Shown here one piece after another: positions 51,784-61,152 of a stretch of 64,000 bases of DNA. Source of the stretch: Variovorax sp. HW608 (GTDB lineage Bacteria > Pseudomonadota > Gammaproteobacteria > Burkholderiales > Burkholderiaceae_C); assembly GCF_900090195.1 (NCBI RefSeq), contig NZ_LT607803.1, positions 1,984,001 to 2,048,000 of the forward strand. Reading direction: 5' to 3'. The notes under the pieces are model-generated. The model made no database searches. It was given only the letters and a program-made list of their open reading frames with translations, and had not been told where the DNA came from. The number at the start of each line of letters is the position of its first letter. The stretch's first letter is position 1. Position numbers and translations under genes: made by a program.

Positions 51784-52584
51784 TCACGGCCCGGCGCACT
51801 CGTTGGCGCGCACCAGCGCGGGCTCGCCGGCCTCGACGTTGTAGCCACGGAAGCCCGTTTCATCGAGCATCAGCACGCGGTAGCAGGGGTTGCCGCCGGT
51901 CCACCACGGCGCGGGCTCGTCCGGCTCGGCGATGAAGCGGTGCGAACTGCCCTGGCCCGAGCTGTAGGCGAAGCCTTCGGCGCTGGTGCCTGCCATCGGT
52001 ACGTGGACGTGGCCGAACACGATATGGCGCACCCCGCCCGGGTGGGCCCGCAGCCGGGACGTCACGGCTTCGGCGTCGTGCAGGCCGATGTGGCGAAAGT
52101 GGGCCAGGCCCGAGGAAAAGGGCGGGTGGTGCAGGAAGACCGTCACCGGCGCCTGGCCAGCGCCGGCGAGTGCGCCTTCCAGCCAGGCGCGGCGCGCCTC
52201 GCAGTAGCGGCCGCCGATGTGGCCGGGGTGGTTGGTATCGAGGAACAACAGGCGGCCCTGCGGCGTGTCGATCCAGGACTGGACGAAGCCGGCGTCGTCG
52301 ACCGGCTGGTCGGGGAAAACTTCGCGGAAGGCTCTGCGCTCATCGTGGTTGCCCAGCAAGAGACGCACCGGGCAGGACAGCGGCGCCAGCACCTCGCGCA
52401 GCAGCGCGTAGGCCCTGGGGTCGCCGTCGTTGCAGAGATCGCCCGTGATGACCACCAGGTCGGCATCCGCATGGCGCCGTGCCACGTCGGCCACCGCACG
52501 GCGCAGTTGGTCGGCCGGGTCGAGCGTGTAGAGCAGCTCGCCAGGCCGGACCAGATGGGTATCGGTGAACTGGATGATCTTCAT
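51784..52584 (-). CDS. GpdQ/CpdA-type metallophosphodiesterase
   Basis: The protein has 266 residues. The calcineurin-like metal motifs are all present: FTDTHLV (D-x-H), VITGDLCNDG (GD), LLGNHDERR (GNHD), FLHHPP and FGHVHVPMAG (GHxH). The sequence matches glycerophosphodiesterase GpdQ and the cyclic-AMP phosphodiesterase CpdA about equally by motif. It is four bases after the Ugp-type receptor gene and last in the importer operon. Hydrolysis of imported glycerophosphodiesters is therefore the better assignment. Confidence 0.85.
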   Translation of the reverse strand: MKIIQFTDTHLVRPGELLYTLDPADQLRRAVADVARRHADADLVVITGDLCNDGDPRAYALLREVLAPLSCPVRLLLGNHDERRAFREVFPDQPVDDAGFVQSWIDTPQGRLLFLDTNHPGHIGGRYCEARRAWLEGALAGAGQAPVTVFLHHPPFSSGLAHFRHIGLHDAEAVTSRLRAHPGGVRHIVFGHVHVPMAGTSAEGFAYSSGQGSSHRFIAEPDEPAPWWTGGNPCYRVLMLDETGFRGYNVEAGEPALVRANECAGP

Positions 52585-52588
52585 CGCT

Positions 52589-53872
52589 TCACTTCATCAG
52601 CGCGTTGGTCTCGGCGACGATCTTCTTCAGCCCGTCCTCGGGACTGAGATCGCCGCGCATCACGCCGGCGATCAGGTCGCGCTGGGTACGCCAGATGCGC
52701 ACCGAATCACCGCCCGGGTAGCCGCCCCACGGACGCGACTTGTCGGCCTGGCGCGCCGCAGTGGCCACGTTCGGGTGCTCGGCGTAGTAGGGCGCGAGGT
52801 ACTCGTCGCCGGTGGCGCGGATGTTGGTTGGCAGGTAGCCGGTGATGCGCACGATGATGTTCTGCGCCTCCGGACCGGTCACCCACTTGGCGTATTTCCA
52901 TGCCGCGGCCTGCTTGGCCTTGTCCTGCGTCAGGATCACCACCGCGTTGCCGCCGGTGGGCACGCCGCCCTTGGCCTTGTTGTCGAGCGGGAAGGTCGTC
53001 GTCTTGAGCTGGAACTTGTTGGCCACCAGGTTTTCGACGTTCTGGACCTGGGCCGGCGTCGAGAACATGAAGCCCGTGAGGCCGGCGCCGAACTGCTGCT
53101 GCGACTGCTGCCACTCGATCTGCGCCTGGCCACCCTTGGTCACGAAGGAGCGCGCGAGCTTCAGCGCATTGAGACCGATCTGGTTGTCGAACGCCACCTT
53201 GCCGGTCTTCGGGTCGACCAGCTCGCCGCCTTGCTGGTAGATCATGGCCTGCCACAGCCAGTCGTCGGCCCAGGTGCCGACGTCGTAGGCCATGCCGGCG
53301 AGCTTCGGGTCCAGCGCCTTGATCTTGGCCGCCAGGTCGACCAGGCCGGCCCAGGTGTCGGGCATCTTGTCGGGATCGCCGCCCGCCTTGCGCACCAGGT
53401 CGGCGTTGATGTACATGATGGGCGAGGAGGCGTTGACCGGCAGGCCGTACTGCACGCCGTCGACCACGCCCAGCGCCGCCAGCGGCGGCGCGAAATTTCT
53501 GTTCATGAACTCCTTGCCGCCCTCGGCGGCGATGAACGGTCCGAGGTCGGTGATCTGGTGGCGCTTGGCGAGCGTCTGGGCCAGTTCGCCAAGCAGGTTG
53601 TAGCCCGCGAAGTACACGTCGGGCGGATTGCCGGACACGGCGGCACGCAGAACCTGCTGGTGGCCGGCGTTGTAGTCCACCGCCGGGGCCTGGAAGTTGA
53701 GCTTGATGCCGGGGTTGCGCTTCTGGAACTCCTCGGCCAACGGCTGGTGGTACTTGGTGAAGCCCGGATTGTTGTAGAGCACGTTCAGCGTCACGTCCTC
53801 TGCTGCGGCCAGGCCGGGCAGGGACAGGCCGAGGGCGAACGCGCTCGCGGCGACGCGCTTGAGAAACTGCAT
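52589..53872 (-). CDS. ugpB: Ugp-type ABC importer substrate-binding protein
   Basis: The protein has 427 residues from ATG 53872 with AGGAGATTTCC upstream. The signal peptide ends at GLAAAED. It is an extracellular solute-binding protein of family 1: LNVLYNNPGFTKYHQPLAEEFQKRNPGIKL, YGLPVNASSPIMYINADLVRKAGGDP, and near the C-terminus RITGYLPTNIRATGD. The family covers sugars and glycerol-3-phosphate. The phosphodiesterase in the operon favours glycerophosphodiesters or glycerol-3-phosphate. It follows the permease gene after an 80-base gap with short repeats. Confidence 0.85.
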   Translation of the reverse strand: MQFLKRVAASAFALGLSLPGLAAAEDVTLNVLYNNPGFTKYHQPLAEEFQKRNPGIKLNFQAPAVDYNAGHQQVLRAAVSGNPPDVYFAGYNLLGELAQTLAKRHQITDLGPFIAAEGGKEFMNRNFAPPLAALGVVDGVQYGLPVNASSPIMYINADLVRKAGGDPDKMPDTWAGLVDLAAKIKALDPKLAGMAYDVGTWADDWLWQAMIYQQGGELVDPKTGKVAFDNQIGLNALKLARSFVTKGGQAQIEWQQSQQQFGAGLTGFMFSTPAQVQNVENLVANKFQLKTTTFPLDNKAKGGVPTGGNAVVILTQDKAKQAAAWKYAKWVTGPEAQNIIVRITGYLPTNIRATGDEYLAPYYAEHPNVATAARQADKSRPWGGYPGGDSVRIWRTQRDLIAGVMRGDLSPEDGLKKIVAETNALMK

Positions 53873-53907
53873 GGAAATCTCCTCTTGGGAACTGGGATCT
53901 GGGAACC

Positions 53908-53939
53908 GGCGAATCGGCGAATTGGCGAATTGGCGAATT
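53908..53939. repeat. four tandem 8-bp units GGCGAATY
   Basis: GGCGAATC followed by three copies of GGCGAATT fills these 32 bases in the gap between the permease and receptor genes. Degenerate GGGAACTGGGATCTGGGAACC copies lie just to its left (53887-53907). The array could change in copy number; it is upstream of the receptor gene's ribosome-binding site. Confidence 0.75.
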
Positions 53940-53952
53940 GGGAATGGGAGGG

Positions 53953-54777
53953 CTACTTGACGCCGGTCATGGTGATGCCGGCGATGAACTGGCGGCGCGC
54001 CAGCAGGAAGCAGAGAACGATCGGGGCGGTGACGATGGCGGCGCCCGCCATCAGCGCGCCGTAGTCGGCGCCGGCCTCGGCATCCGCGAAAAGCAGCATG
54101 CCCAGTGGCGGCGGCGCCAGCCTTTCGTCCGAGACCACGATCAGCGGCCAGTACAGGTCGTTCCAGTGCGCGACGAGGGAGAACACCGCAAAGGACGCGA
54201 GCGCCGGCAGCGACCCGCGCAGCACCAGGCCCCAGCAGATCTCCATCTCGGTGAAGCCGTCCAGCCGCGCCGCTTCGATGATCTCGTCGGGGTAGCTTCG
54301 GAAGGACTGGCGGAACAGGAAGATCGCGAACACCGAGAGGAAGAAGGGCAGCATCTGCGCGAAGTAGGTGTTCAGCAGCCGGGCCTGCGCCAACCCCACG
54401 TACAAGGGCAGCGCGAGCGCCTGGATCGGTACGCACAGTGCCGCCACCACCAGCGCCAGCAAGAGGCCCCGCCCCGGGAAGCGCAGCTTGGCCAGTGCAT
54501 ACGCGGCAGGCACGGCAGTGGCCACCTGCACGATCAGGATGCCCAGGCAGATGATCACGCCGTTGAGCATGAAGCGCCCCATCGGCACCTGCGTGGCCGC
54601 CTTGCCGAAGTTCTGCGCGAACGCGAAGTGCTCGGGCACGGGCCACAGCGAAACGCTGAAGATCTCGGCCGGTGCCCGGATCGAGGTGAGCGCCATCCAG
54701 TAGAACGGCAGCAGCATGCAGACGGCGCCCGCGGCGAGCAGCAGGAGCGTCGCGACGCGTTTGGACGGGCCGGCCAT
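53953..54777 (-). CDS. ugpE: Ugp-type ABC importer permease 2
   Basis: The protein has 274 residues from ATG 54777, which shares one base with the stop of the preceding permease gene (TGATG). There are about six membrane helices; the ATPase-docking loop is YPDEIIEAARLDGFTEMEICWGLVLRGSLPALASF, with EAARLDG as the family signature. It closes with RRQFIAGITMTGVK, typical of MalG/UgpE. It forms the membrane channel with the other permease. Confidence 0.9.
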   Translation of the reverse strand: MAGPSKRVATLLLLAAGAVCMLLPFYWMALTSIRAPAEIFSVSLWPVPEHFAFAQNFGKAATQVPMGRFMLNGVIICLGILIVQVATAVPAAYALAKLRFPGRGLLLALVVAALCVPIQALALPLYVGLAQARLLNTYFAQMLPFFLSVFAIFLFRQSFRSYPDEIIEAARLDGFTEMEICWGLVLRGSLPALASFAVFSLVAHWNDLYWPLIVVSDERLAPPPLGMLLFADAEAGADYGALMAGAAIVTAPIVLCFLLARRQFIAGITMTGVK

Positions 54778-55703
54778 CAGTAGTGCACCTTGCGGTCGAG
54801 ATGCAGCGTCTGCCCGATCGACAGCGCGAGCACGATGACCAGGAACAGCAGCGTCAGCGCCGCACCATAGCCGGTCTTGCCGTAGTCGAAGGCTTCGAGG
54901 TAGATCGCGTACAGCAGCGTCTCCGACCCCGACTTGCCCTTGGTCAGCACGGCCACGGTCTCGAAGACCTTGAAGGCGGAGATCGAGGTCGTGACGACGA
55001 CGAACATCGTCGTCGGCCCGAGCATCGGCCAGGTGACGGTGAGGAAGCGGTCGACGGGGTGTTTCGCGCCGTCCAGGCGCGCGGCCTCGTAAAGGTCTTT
55101 CGGGATGCCGGTGAGGCCGGCCAGGAACAGCACCATGTTGAAGCCCAGCACCTGCCACACGCCGATCAGGGCCAGCGTCGGGATCACGAGCTTGGGGTTG
55201 GTGAGAAACGCAACCGGCTCGAAGCCCAGGGCGCGGATCACGGCGTTCACCGGGCCGAGCGCGGGGTGGAGCACGAACTGCCAGACCGTCGCCATGGCGA
55301 CCAGCGTGGCCGTGACCGGGAGGAAGTACGCGACTTCCCAGAAGCCGCGGCTCCTGGTGCAGCCGTGCACCAGCAACGCGGTGCCCAGCGCGAGGACGAC
55401 ACCCAGCGGAATCACCAGCGCAGCGTAGAGCGCGGTGTTGGCCAGGGCGCGCAGGAACACCGGGTCGCCGAAGGCGTGCACGAAGTTGCCCAGGCCGACG
55501 AAGCGGAAGGACACGGCGCCCATCTCGTAGTCGGTGGCGCTGAATCCAAGCAGGGCCAGAAGCGGCAGGATGTAGGTCGCGATCAGCAGCAGCACGGCGG
55601 GGGCGACGAACAGCAGGCCCAGCCTCAGGCCCCGGCTTTCTGCGCGGCTGCGCTGGCGTCGGGCCGGCCGGGGCACGGCCAGAGGGAGGTCGATGGCGCT
55701 CAT
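54777..55703 (-). CDS. ugpA: Ugp-type ABC importer permease 1
   Basis: The protein has 308 residues, about six helices. The docking loop is LYEAARLDGAKHPVDRFLTVTWPMLGPTTMFV. The N-terminus is basic and cytoplasmic (RPARRQRSRAESRG). MalF/UgpA-like length. ATG 55703 overlaps the ATPase stop by four bases, so the ATPase and both permeases are translationally coupled. Confidence 0.9.
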   Translation of the reverse strand: MSAIDLPLAVPRPARRQRSRAESRGLRLGLLFVAPAVLLLIATYILPLLALLGFSATDYEMGAVSFRFVGLGNFVHAFGDPVFLRALANTALYAALVIPLGVVLALGTALLVHGCTRSRGFWEVAYFLPVTATLVAMATVWQFVLHPALGPVNAVIRALGFEPVAFLTNPKLVIPTLALIGVWQVLGFNMVLFLAGLTGIPKDLYEAARLDGAKHPVDRFLTVTWPMLGPTTMFVVVTTSISAFKVFETVAVLTKGKSGSETLLYAIYLEAFDYGKTGYGAALTLLFLVIVLALSIGQTLHLDRKVHY

Positions 55704-56848
55704 GCGGCTTCCGGTCGTTGCGCGCTATGGTCCAGGCGTGCGCCGTTGGCGCCGAAGAGATGGGCACGCGAGGCCGTGAAGCCGAGGGCGGTCCGGCCAT
55801 CGGCGTCGATGCCGGCGTCGGCGCCGCCGGCCTGGCGCAGCGTCAGGGTGGTGGCTGCCTGGGCTTCGACCTGCAGCGTCAGGTAGCGGTCGGCGCCGTG
55901 CATCTCGGTGCGCAAGACGCGCGCGGGGATGCCATCGCGCACAACGTGCAGGTCTTCCGGTCGCAGGCCCAGCGTGGCCATACCGTGCTGTCCCGGGCGG
56001 GCCGCCAGGTCCAGGGCCCGGCCAAACGCATGGACGCGCCCGGCGGCGTTGATCTCGGCCGGCAGGAGGTTGATCGCGGGCGTGCCGATGAAGCTGGCCA
56101 CGGCCAGCGAAGCCGGGCGCTCGTACAGTTCGGCCGGCGTGCCCACCTGCAGGATGCGCCCACCCTCCATCAGCGCGATGCGGTCGGACATGGTCATGGC
56201 CTCGATCTGGTCGTGCGTCACGTAGACGAAGGTCGCGCCCAGGCGGCGGTGCAGGGCCGACAGCTCCTCGCGCATCTGGGTGCGAAGGCGCGCGTCCAGG
56301 TTCGACAGCGGCTCGTCCATCAGAAAGGCCGCGGGAGCGCGCACCAGCGCCCGCGCCAGCGCCACCCGCTGTCGCTGGCCGCCCGACAGCCGTGCCGGCT
56401 TGCGGTCCAGCAGGGCGTCGATCTCCAGTGTCTCGGCGGCGCGCCGCACCTCGGCGTCGATCTCGCGCAGGGTGCCTCGGCGCCCCGATACCAGCGGTCC
56501 GACCAGCGGCAGCCGAGCGGCCAGCGGCAAGCGGCGCATGCGAAGCGGCGCCGCGATGTTCTGTCGCACGGTCATGTGGGGGTACAGCGCGTAGCTCTGG
56601 AACACCATCGCCAGGTTGCGGTCCGCGGGGTCGGTGCCGGTCACGTCGCGCCCACCGATGGCCACCGTGCCGCGGTCGGGCTGTTCCAGCCCGGCGATGA
56701 TGCGCAGCAGCGTGGATTTTCCGCAGCCGGACATGCCGACCAGCGAGAGGAATTCGCCTGGGCGCACCGCCAGGTTGATCCCGTGCAGTACGTCGGCGCC
56801 GCGGAATGCCTTGCCGACGCCTGCCAAGTCAAGCGACTGTGCCTTCAT
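55700..56848 (-). CDS. ugpC: Ugp/MalK-type ABC importer ATPase
   Basis: The protein has 382 residues from ATG 56848. Walker A is GMSGCGKST, Q-loop MVFQSYALYPHMT, signature LSGGQRQRVALARAL, Walker B AFLMDEPLSNLD, H-loop YVTHDQIEAMTMSDR. The C-terminal ~120 residues are the TOBE regulatory domain (LGLRPEDLHVV). An extra stretch PLAARLPLVGPLVSGRRG before the signature is longer than in E. coli UgpC. It is first in the five-gene unit ending with the phosphodiesterase and is divergent from crcB. Confidence 0.92.
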   Translation of the reverse strand: MKAQSLDLAGVGKAFRGADVLHGINLAVRPGEFLSLVGMSGCGKSTLLRIIAGLEQPDRGTVAIGGRDVTGTDPADRNLAMVFQSYALYPHMTVRQNIAAPLRMRRLPLAARLPLVGPLVSGRRGTLREIDAEVRRAAETLEIDALLDRKPARLSGGQRQRVALARALVRAPAAFLMDEPLSNLDARLRTQMREELSALHRRLGATFVYVTHDQIEAMTMSDRIALMEGGRILQVGTPAELYERPASLAVASFIGTPAINLLPAEINAAGRVHAFGRALDLAARPGQHGMATLGLRPEDLHVVRDGIPARVLRTEMHGADRYLTLQVEAQAATTLTLRQAGGADAGIDADGRTALGFTASRAHLFGANGARLDHSAQRPEAA

Positions 56849-56893
56849 TTCTTGTGACCGATGCAAACAAACCGTGGATATTGGCTCGGCATT

Positions 56894-56911
56894 GCGACGG
56901 GTCGATGACGG
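56894..56911 (-). promoter_or_regulatory. PHO-box-like element before ugpC
   Basis: On the minus strand CCGTCAT-CGAC-CCGTCGC has the 7-4-7 layout of a PHO box (CTGTCAT repeats); the first half matches six of seven bases and the second four. CAATAT, a possible -10, follows after ten bases, about 30 bases before the ugpC start. It is a candidate only. Confidence 0.3.
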
Positions 56912-56953
56912 GTGTTGCCCGCGATTGACGCGCCGCCTGCGCGGGCGCGGAGA

Positions 56954-56969
56954 ATCGAGCATCCTCGAT
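56954..56969. promoter_or_regulatory. stem-loop directly before the crcB ribosome-binding site
   Basis: ATCGAG-CATC-CTCGAT is a perfect 6-bp inverted repeat with a four-base loop, ending one base before AAGGAG (56971-56976). It could affect translation of crcB. It does not fit the conserved fluoride riboswitch. Confidence 0.35.
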
Positions 56970-56980
56970 CAAGGAGCGAC

Positions 56981-57367
56981 ATGAGCTTTTCCGTAATTGC
57001 CGTCTTTGGTGGCGCCGGCTTTGGCGCGTTGCTGCGCTGGTGGCTGGGCGGCTGGCTGAACCCCGTGTTTCCGACCGTGCCGCTGGGCACGCTGGCCGCC
57101 AACCTGATCGGCGGCTTGCTCGTTGGTGTCGCCAGCGCCTTCTTCACCCACAACGCCAGCCTGCCGCCCGAGTGGCGGCTGCTCGTCATCACCGGCTTCA
57201 TGGGCGGACTGACGACCTTCTCCACGTTTTCGGTCGAGGTCGTCACGCTGATTGGCCGCCAGCAGTACGGATGGGCGCTGAGTACGGCCGGCGTGCACCT
57301 TGCCGGCTCGCTGCTGCTGACGGCGATCGGCATCCTGCTCAGCAACGCGCTGTTCGCCAAGGCCTGA
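56981..57367 (+). CDS. crcB: fluoride channel CrcB/Fluc
   Basis: The protein has 128 residues from ATG 56981 with AAGGAGCG before it. Four membrane helices, with GGAGFGALLRWWLGGWL early, the conserved N in GTLAANLIGGLLVG, and GFMGGLTTFSTFSVE, the signature of fluoride channels including the phenylalanine-box and central Na-site region. It exports fluoride ion from the cytoplasm as a dual-topology dimer. DUF190 follows 35 bases later, a common pairing. Confidence 0.93.
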   Translation: MSFSVIAVFGGAGFGALLRWWLGGWLNPVFPTVPLGTLAANLIGGLLVGVASAFFTHNASLPPEWRLLVITGFMGGLTTFSTFSVEVVTLIGRQQYGWALSTAGVHLAGSLLLTAIGILLSNALFAKA

Positions 57368-57402
57368 AGCCGAGTTCGAATTGCCCGATACAGGAGGTCA
57401 CC

Positions 57403-57726
57403 ATGCAAGGCGTCTATCTCAAGTTCTACGTGCAGGAGAACCGCCGCCATCACGGCATCCTGGCCTACGAATGGCTGCTGGAGGAGGCCAGGAAGGTCGG
57501 CATCCACGGCGGCTCGGCCTTTCGCGCGATCGCGGGATACGGCCGGCACGGGCGCCTTCACGAGGAGCACTTCTTCGAGCTCGCGGGCGACGTGTCCGTG
57601 GAGGTCGGCTTCGCACTCACCGACGACGAGGCCCGGAGCTTCCTGGACCATCTGGCCGGCGAAAGACTGAAGCTCTTCTACATCAAGGTCCCGTTGGAAA
57701 TGGGGGTGGTCGGGGGCGAACCCTGA
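57403..57726 (+). CDS. DUF190 protein
   Basis: The protein has 107 residues from ATG 57403 with an excellent AGGAGGT site. The DUF190 pattern: GVYLKFYVQENRRHHGILAYEWLLEEARKVGIHGGSAFRAIAGYGRHGRLHEEHFFELAGDVSVEVGF, seen here in order over residues 3-70. The fold is ferredoxin-like, related to PII/CutA-type trimers. It is often found directly after crcB, so a function in fluoride resistance is likely; the mechanism is unknown. Confidence 0.88.
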   Translation: MQGVYLKFYVQENRRHHGILAYEWLLEEARKVGIHGGSAFRAIAGYGRHGRLHEEHFFELAGDVSVEVGFALTDDEARSFLDHLAGERLKLFYIKVPLEMGVVGGEP

Positions 57727-58013
57727 CCGCGACCTGGGCCAAGGCTCGAAGAATCTCGATGAATCGCTGAGTCTTTGCCGGCAGCAGCCGGCTCTCGGTG
57801 ATCGCGTCATGCCGGGTTACAGGCCGGCCAATTCCGTCCGCTCGGATGCCTCGGGTTTCAGTCGAGGCCAGCGCGCAGCGTGACTTTATTGCTACCAAAG
57901 CATTCAATTCAAGGCTTGAAAGGGTCGATGTAACAGATTGTGTGAGTTATTTCCTCTTGAAAGTAATACCGACGGATTAACTTCGAAAGTATTCACTTTT
58001 AGAGGAGACGTCT
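57727..58013. other. intergenic region with AT-rich promoter zone before the autotransporter
   Basis: I see no gene in these 287 bases. The first half is GC-rich with a small hairpin GCCGG-CAGCAG-CCGGC near 57778-57793. From ~57880 the DNA becomes clearly AT-rich and holds several TTGAAA words (for example near 57915 and 57957), so promoters probably lie here, but none has a convincing -10 partner. AGAGGAGAC at 58001-58009 is the ribosome-binding site of the autotransporter gene. Confidence 0.4.
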
Positions 58014-59579
<1,566 letters not shown>

Positions 59580-59603
59580 TTCGAAAAGCGGGGCGTTCGT
59601 TGA

Positions 59604-59843
59604 TCACCAAACCCTTGCCGCTTGCATGCCGGCATAGCGATGAATCCATTTCAACGCGACCGTCTCTGCGAGGCCCTGGGCAGCATCCTCGCTGGCGCGG
59701 AGCTCCTCGGCCAGGCACATGACGCGGTGACGGGCAAAGTCGAGAGCGGCGCCCACGGAATCGCAACCCAGGCCCGCGAGCTGATCCTTGGCGCGGGCCA
59801 GTTCAGCGCGGATGACGTTGACGGGACGAAGATCGTGTTCCAT
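59604..59843 (-). CDS. small helical protein of unknown function
   Basis: The protein has 79 residues from ATG 59843, with AAGGAG nine bases upstream, a strong reason to accept it. It is helical and soluble: NVIRAELARAKDQLAGLGCDSVGAALDFARHRVMCLAEELRA, described here in positions 8-50, with two cysteines. I do not recognise a family. It lies between the autotransporter and FecR-domain genes on the opposite strand. Confidence 0.6.
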   Translation of the reverse strand: MEHDLRPVNVIRAELARAKDQLAGLGCDSVGAALDFARHRVMCLAEELRASEDAAQGLAETVALKWIHRYAGMQAARVW

Positions 59844-60042
59844 GTCGCTCTCCTTGTCTGGCACTGAGTTGCGGCAAGGTCGACGCGGGTTCTGCCTGAT
59901 TGGCAGAACGCGACCGGCCATCCGGCCGATGCAACTTGCGGCCTACCGGGAGGCCGCGCTCCTCGGCCAAAAAGCCGGACACGGCGGTGGGGGACATGAG
60001 TAATATGGAAGTGGTCGATTTGGCTTGCACGGAGTTACGTCT

Positions 60043-61095
60043 TTGCGGCTCACAAGACACTTGCTCGGGTTCCTGCTGCTGTGCGTCGCGAACCTGTTCG
60101 CGTCGTCGTTTGCTTGCGCGCAATCTGCCGACGCCTCGTCGGCGGGGGCGCGATCCAACAGCGTCGTCGGCATCGTCGAAGGCGACGTCACGCTGATCCG
60201 CCAGACCATGCGCTACACGCTCGCCGAGGGCGTGGTCCTGAATGAACAGGACATCATCGAGACAGCACGCGGCGCATTTGCCCAGATCGAGCTCCCCGGG
60301 GGCGTCCTCGTCGGTATCGGTGAATCGACGCGGCTGATGCTGCGGCCTCGCGTTGGCAAGGGGCTGGCGACGCCTTCGCTCTACCTGCTCGAGGGCTGGC
60401 TCAAGACCACCGCCAGCGGGGCCTTCGGCTACGTCAGCCCCGGCGTCGAGGTGGCGACGCAAGCCGCCGCCGCCGTCATCTACACCAAAGGCGCGCAGTA
60501 CGAGCTGTTTGTCGAAACCGGCACCGCCAAGCTGACGCTGCGCGATGGCACGCAGACGACTGCGCAACTGGCCGCCGGCGACTTCGCACAGCGGCGCGAA
60601 GGCGGCGCACCGACGGTCGGCGCGCGCGCCACGCCCGACTTCCTCGGCAGGCTGCCGCGCCAGTTCCGCGACCGGCTGCCGGCGCGCGGTGAGCAGTTCG
60701 CCAAGCGCAGCGTCGCACCCAAGGCGCGCGGCGACATTGCGTACTCCGACGTGGCCGCGTGGCTGCGCACCGAACCGGCGCTAAGGCTGCCGCTGCTGCC
60801 GCTGTGGAAGTCGCGCGCGGCCGACCTGAGCTTCCGTGCGGGCGCCAAGGCCGATCTGGCCCAGCACCCCGAATGGGAGCCCTATGCCGACCCCGAGGGC
60901 TATGCGCGCCGCCTGGCCGAGGAAGCCGAGCGTCGCCGCGCCCGGGAAGCTGCCGCGGCAGCGGCTCGGGCCAACCGGGCGGCTGCAGCGGCTGCGGCTG
61001 CGGCCGCCGCTGCAGCCTCGACTGCACCTGCACCTGCACCTGCGGCCGCGCCCGCAGCCTCGGGCACCAGCGCCGGGCGGGGTACATCTCAGTGA
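60043..61095 (+). CDS. exported FecR-domain protein
   Basis: The protein has 350 residues if it starts at TTG 60043, which has GGAG eight bases upstream; a TTG at 60025 is less well placed. A signal peptide ends at FACAQS. The FecR domain (~45-150) reads NSVVGIVEGDVTLIRQTMRYTLAEGVVLNEQDIIETARGAFAQIELPGG in order, then VGIGESTRLML. There is no anti-sigma domain or membrane helix, so it is a periplasmic FecR module, not a classical iron-siderophore regulator. The C-terminal part is very Ala-rich with an AP tail. It precedes the heme receptor, kinase and FHA genes. Confidence 0.8.
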   Translation: MRLTRHLLGFLLLCVANLFASSFACAQSADASSAGARSNSVVGIVEGDVTLIRQTMRYTLAEGVVLNEQDIIETARGAFAQIELPGGVLVGIGESTRLMLRPRVGKGLATPSLYLLEGWLKTTASGAFGYVSPGVEVATQAAAAVIYTKGAQYELFVETGTAKLTLRDGTQTTAQLAAGDFAQRREGGAPTVGARATPDFLGRLPRQFRDRLPARGEQFAKRSVAPKARGDIAYSDVAAWLRTEPALRLPLLPLWKSRAADLSFRAGAKADLAQHPEWEPYADPEGYARRLAEEAERRRAREAAAAAARANRAAAAAAAAAAAAASTAPAPAPAAAPAASGTSAGRGTSQ

Positions 61096-61152
61096 ACCTT
61101 CTCCCGTCGGGCCGCAACCCAGCGACTACTGACAACAGGCCTGGAGAATCTC

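Noticed and set aside
56880..56980. Fluoride riboswitch before crcB
   Set aside because: The conserved core and pseudoknot elements of the crcB motif could not be placed; only a simple hairpin is present.
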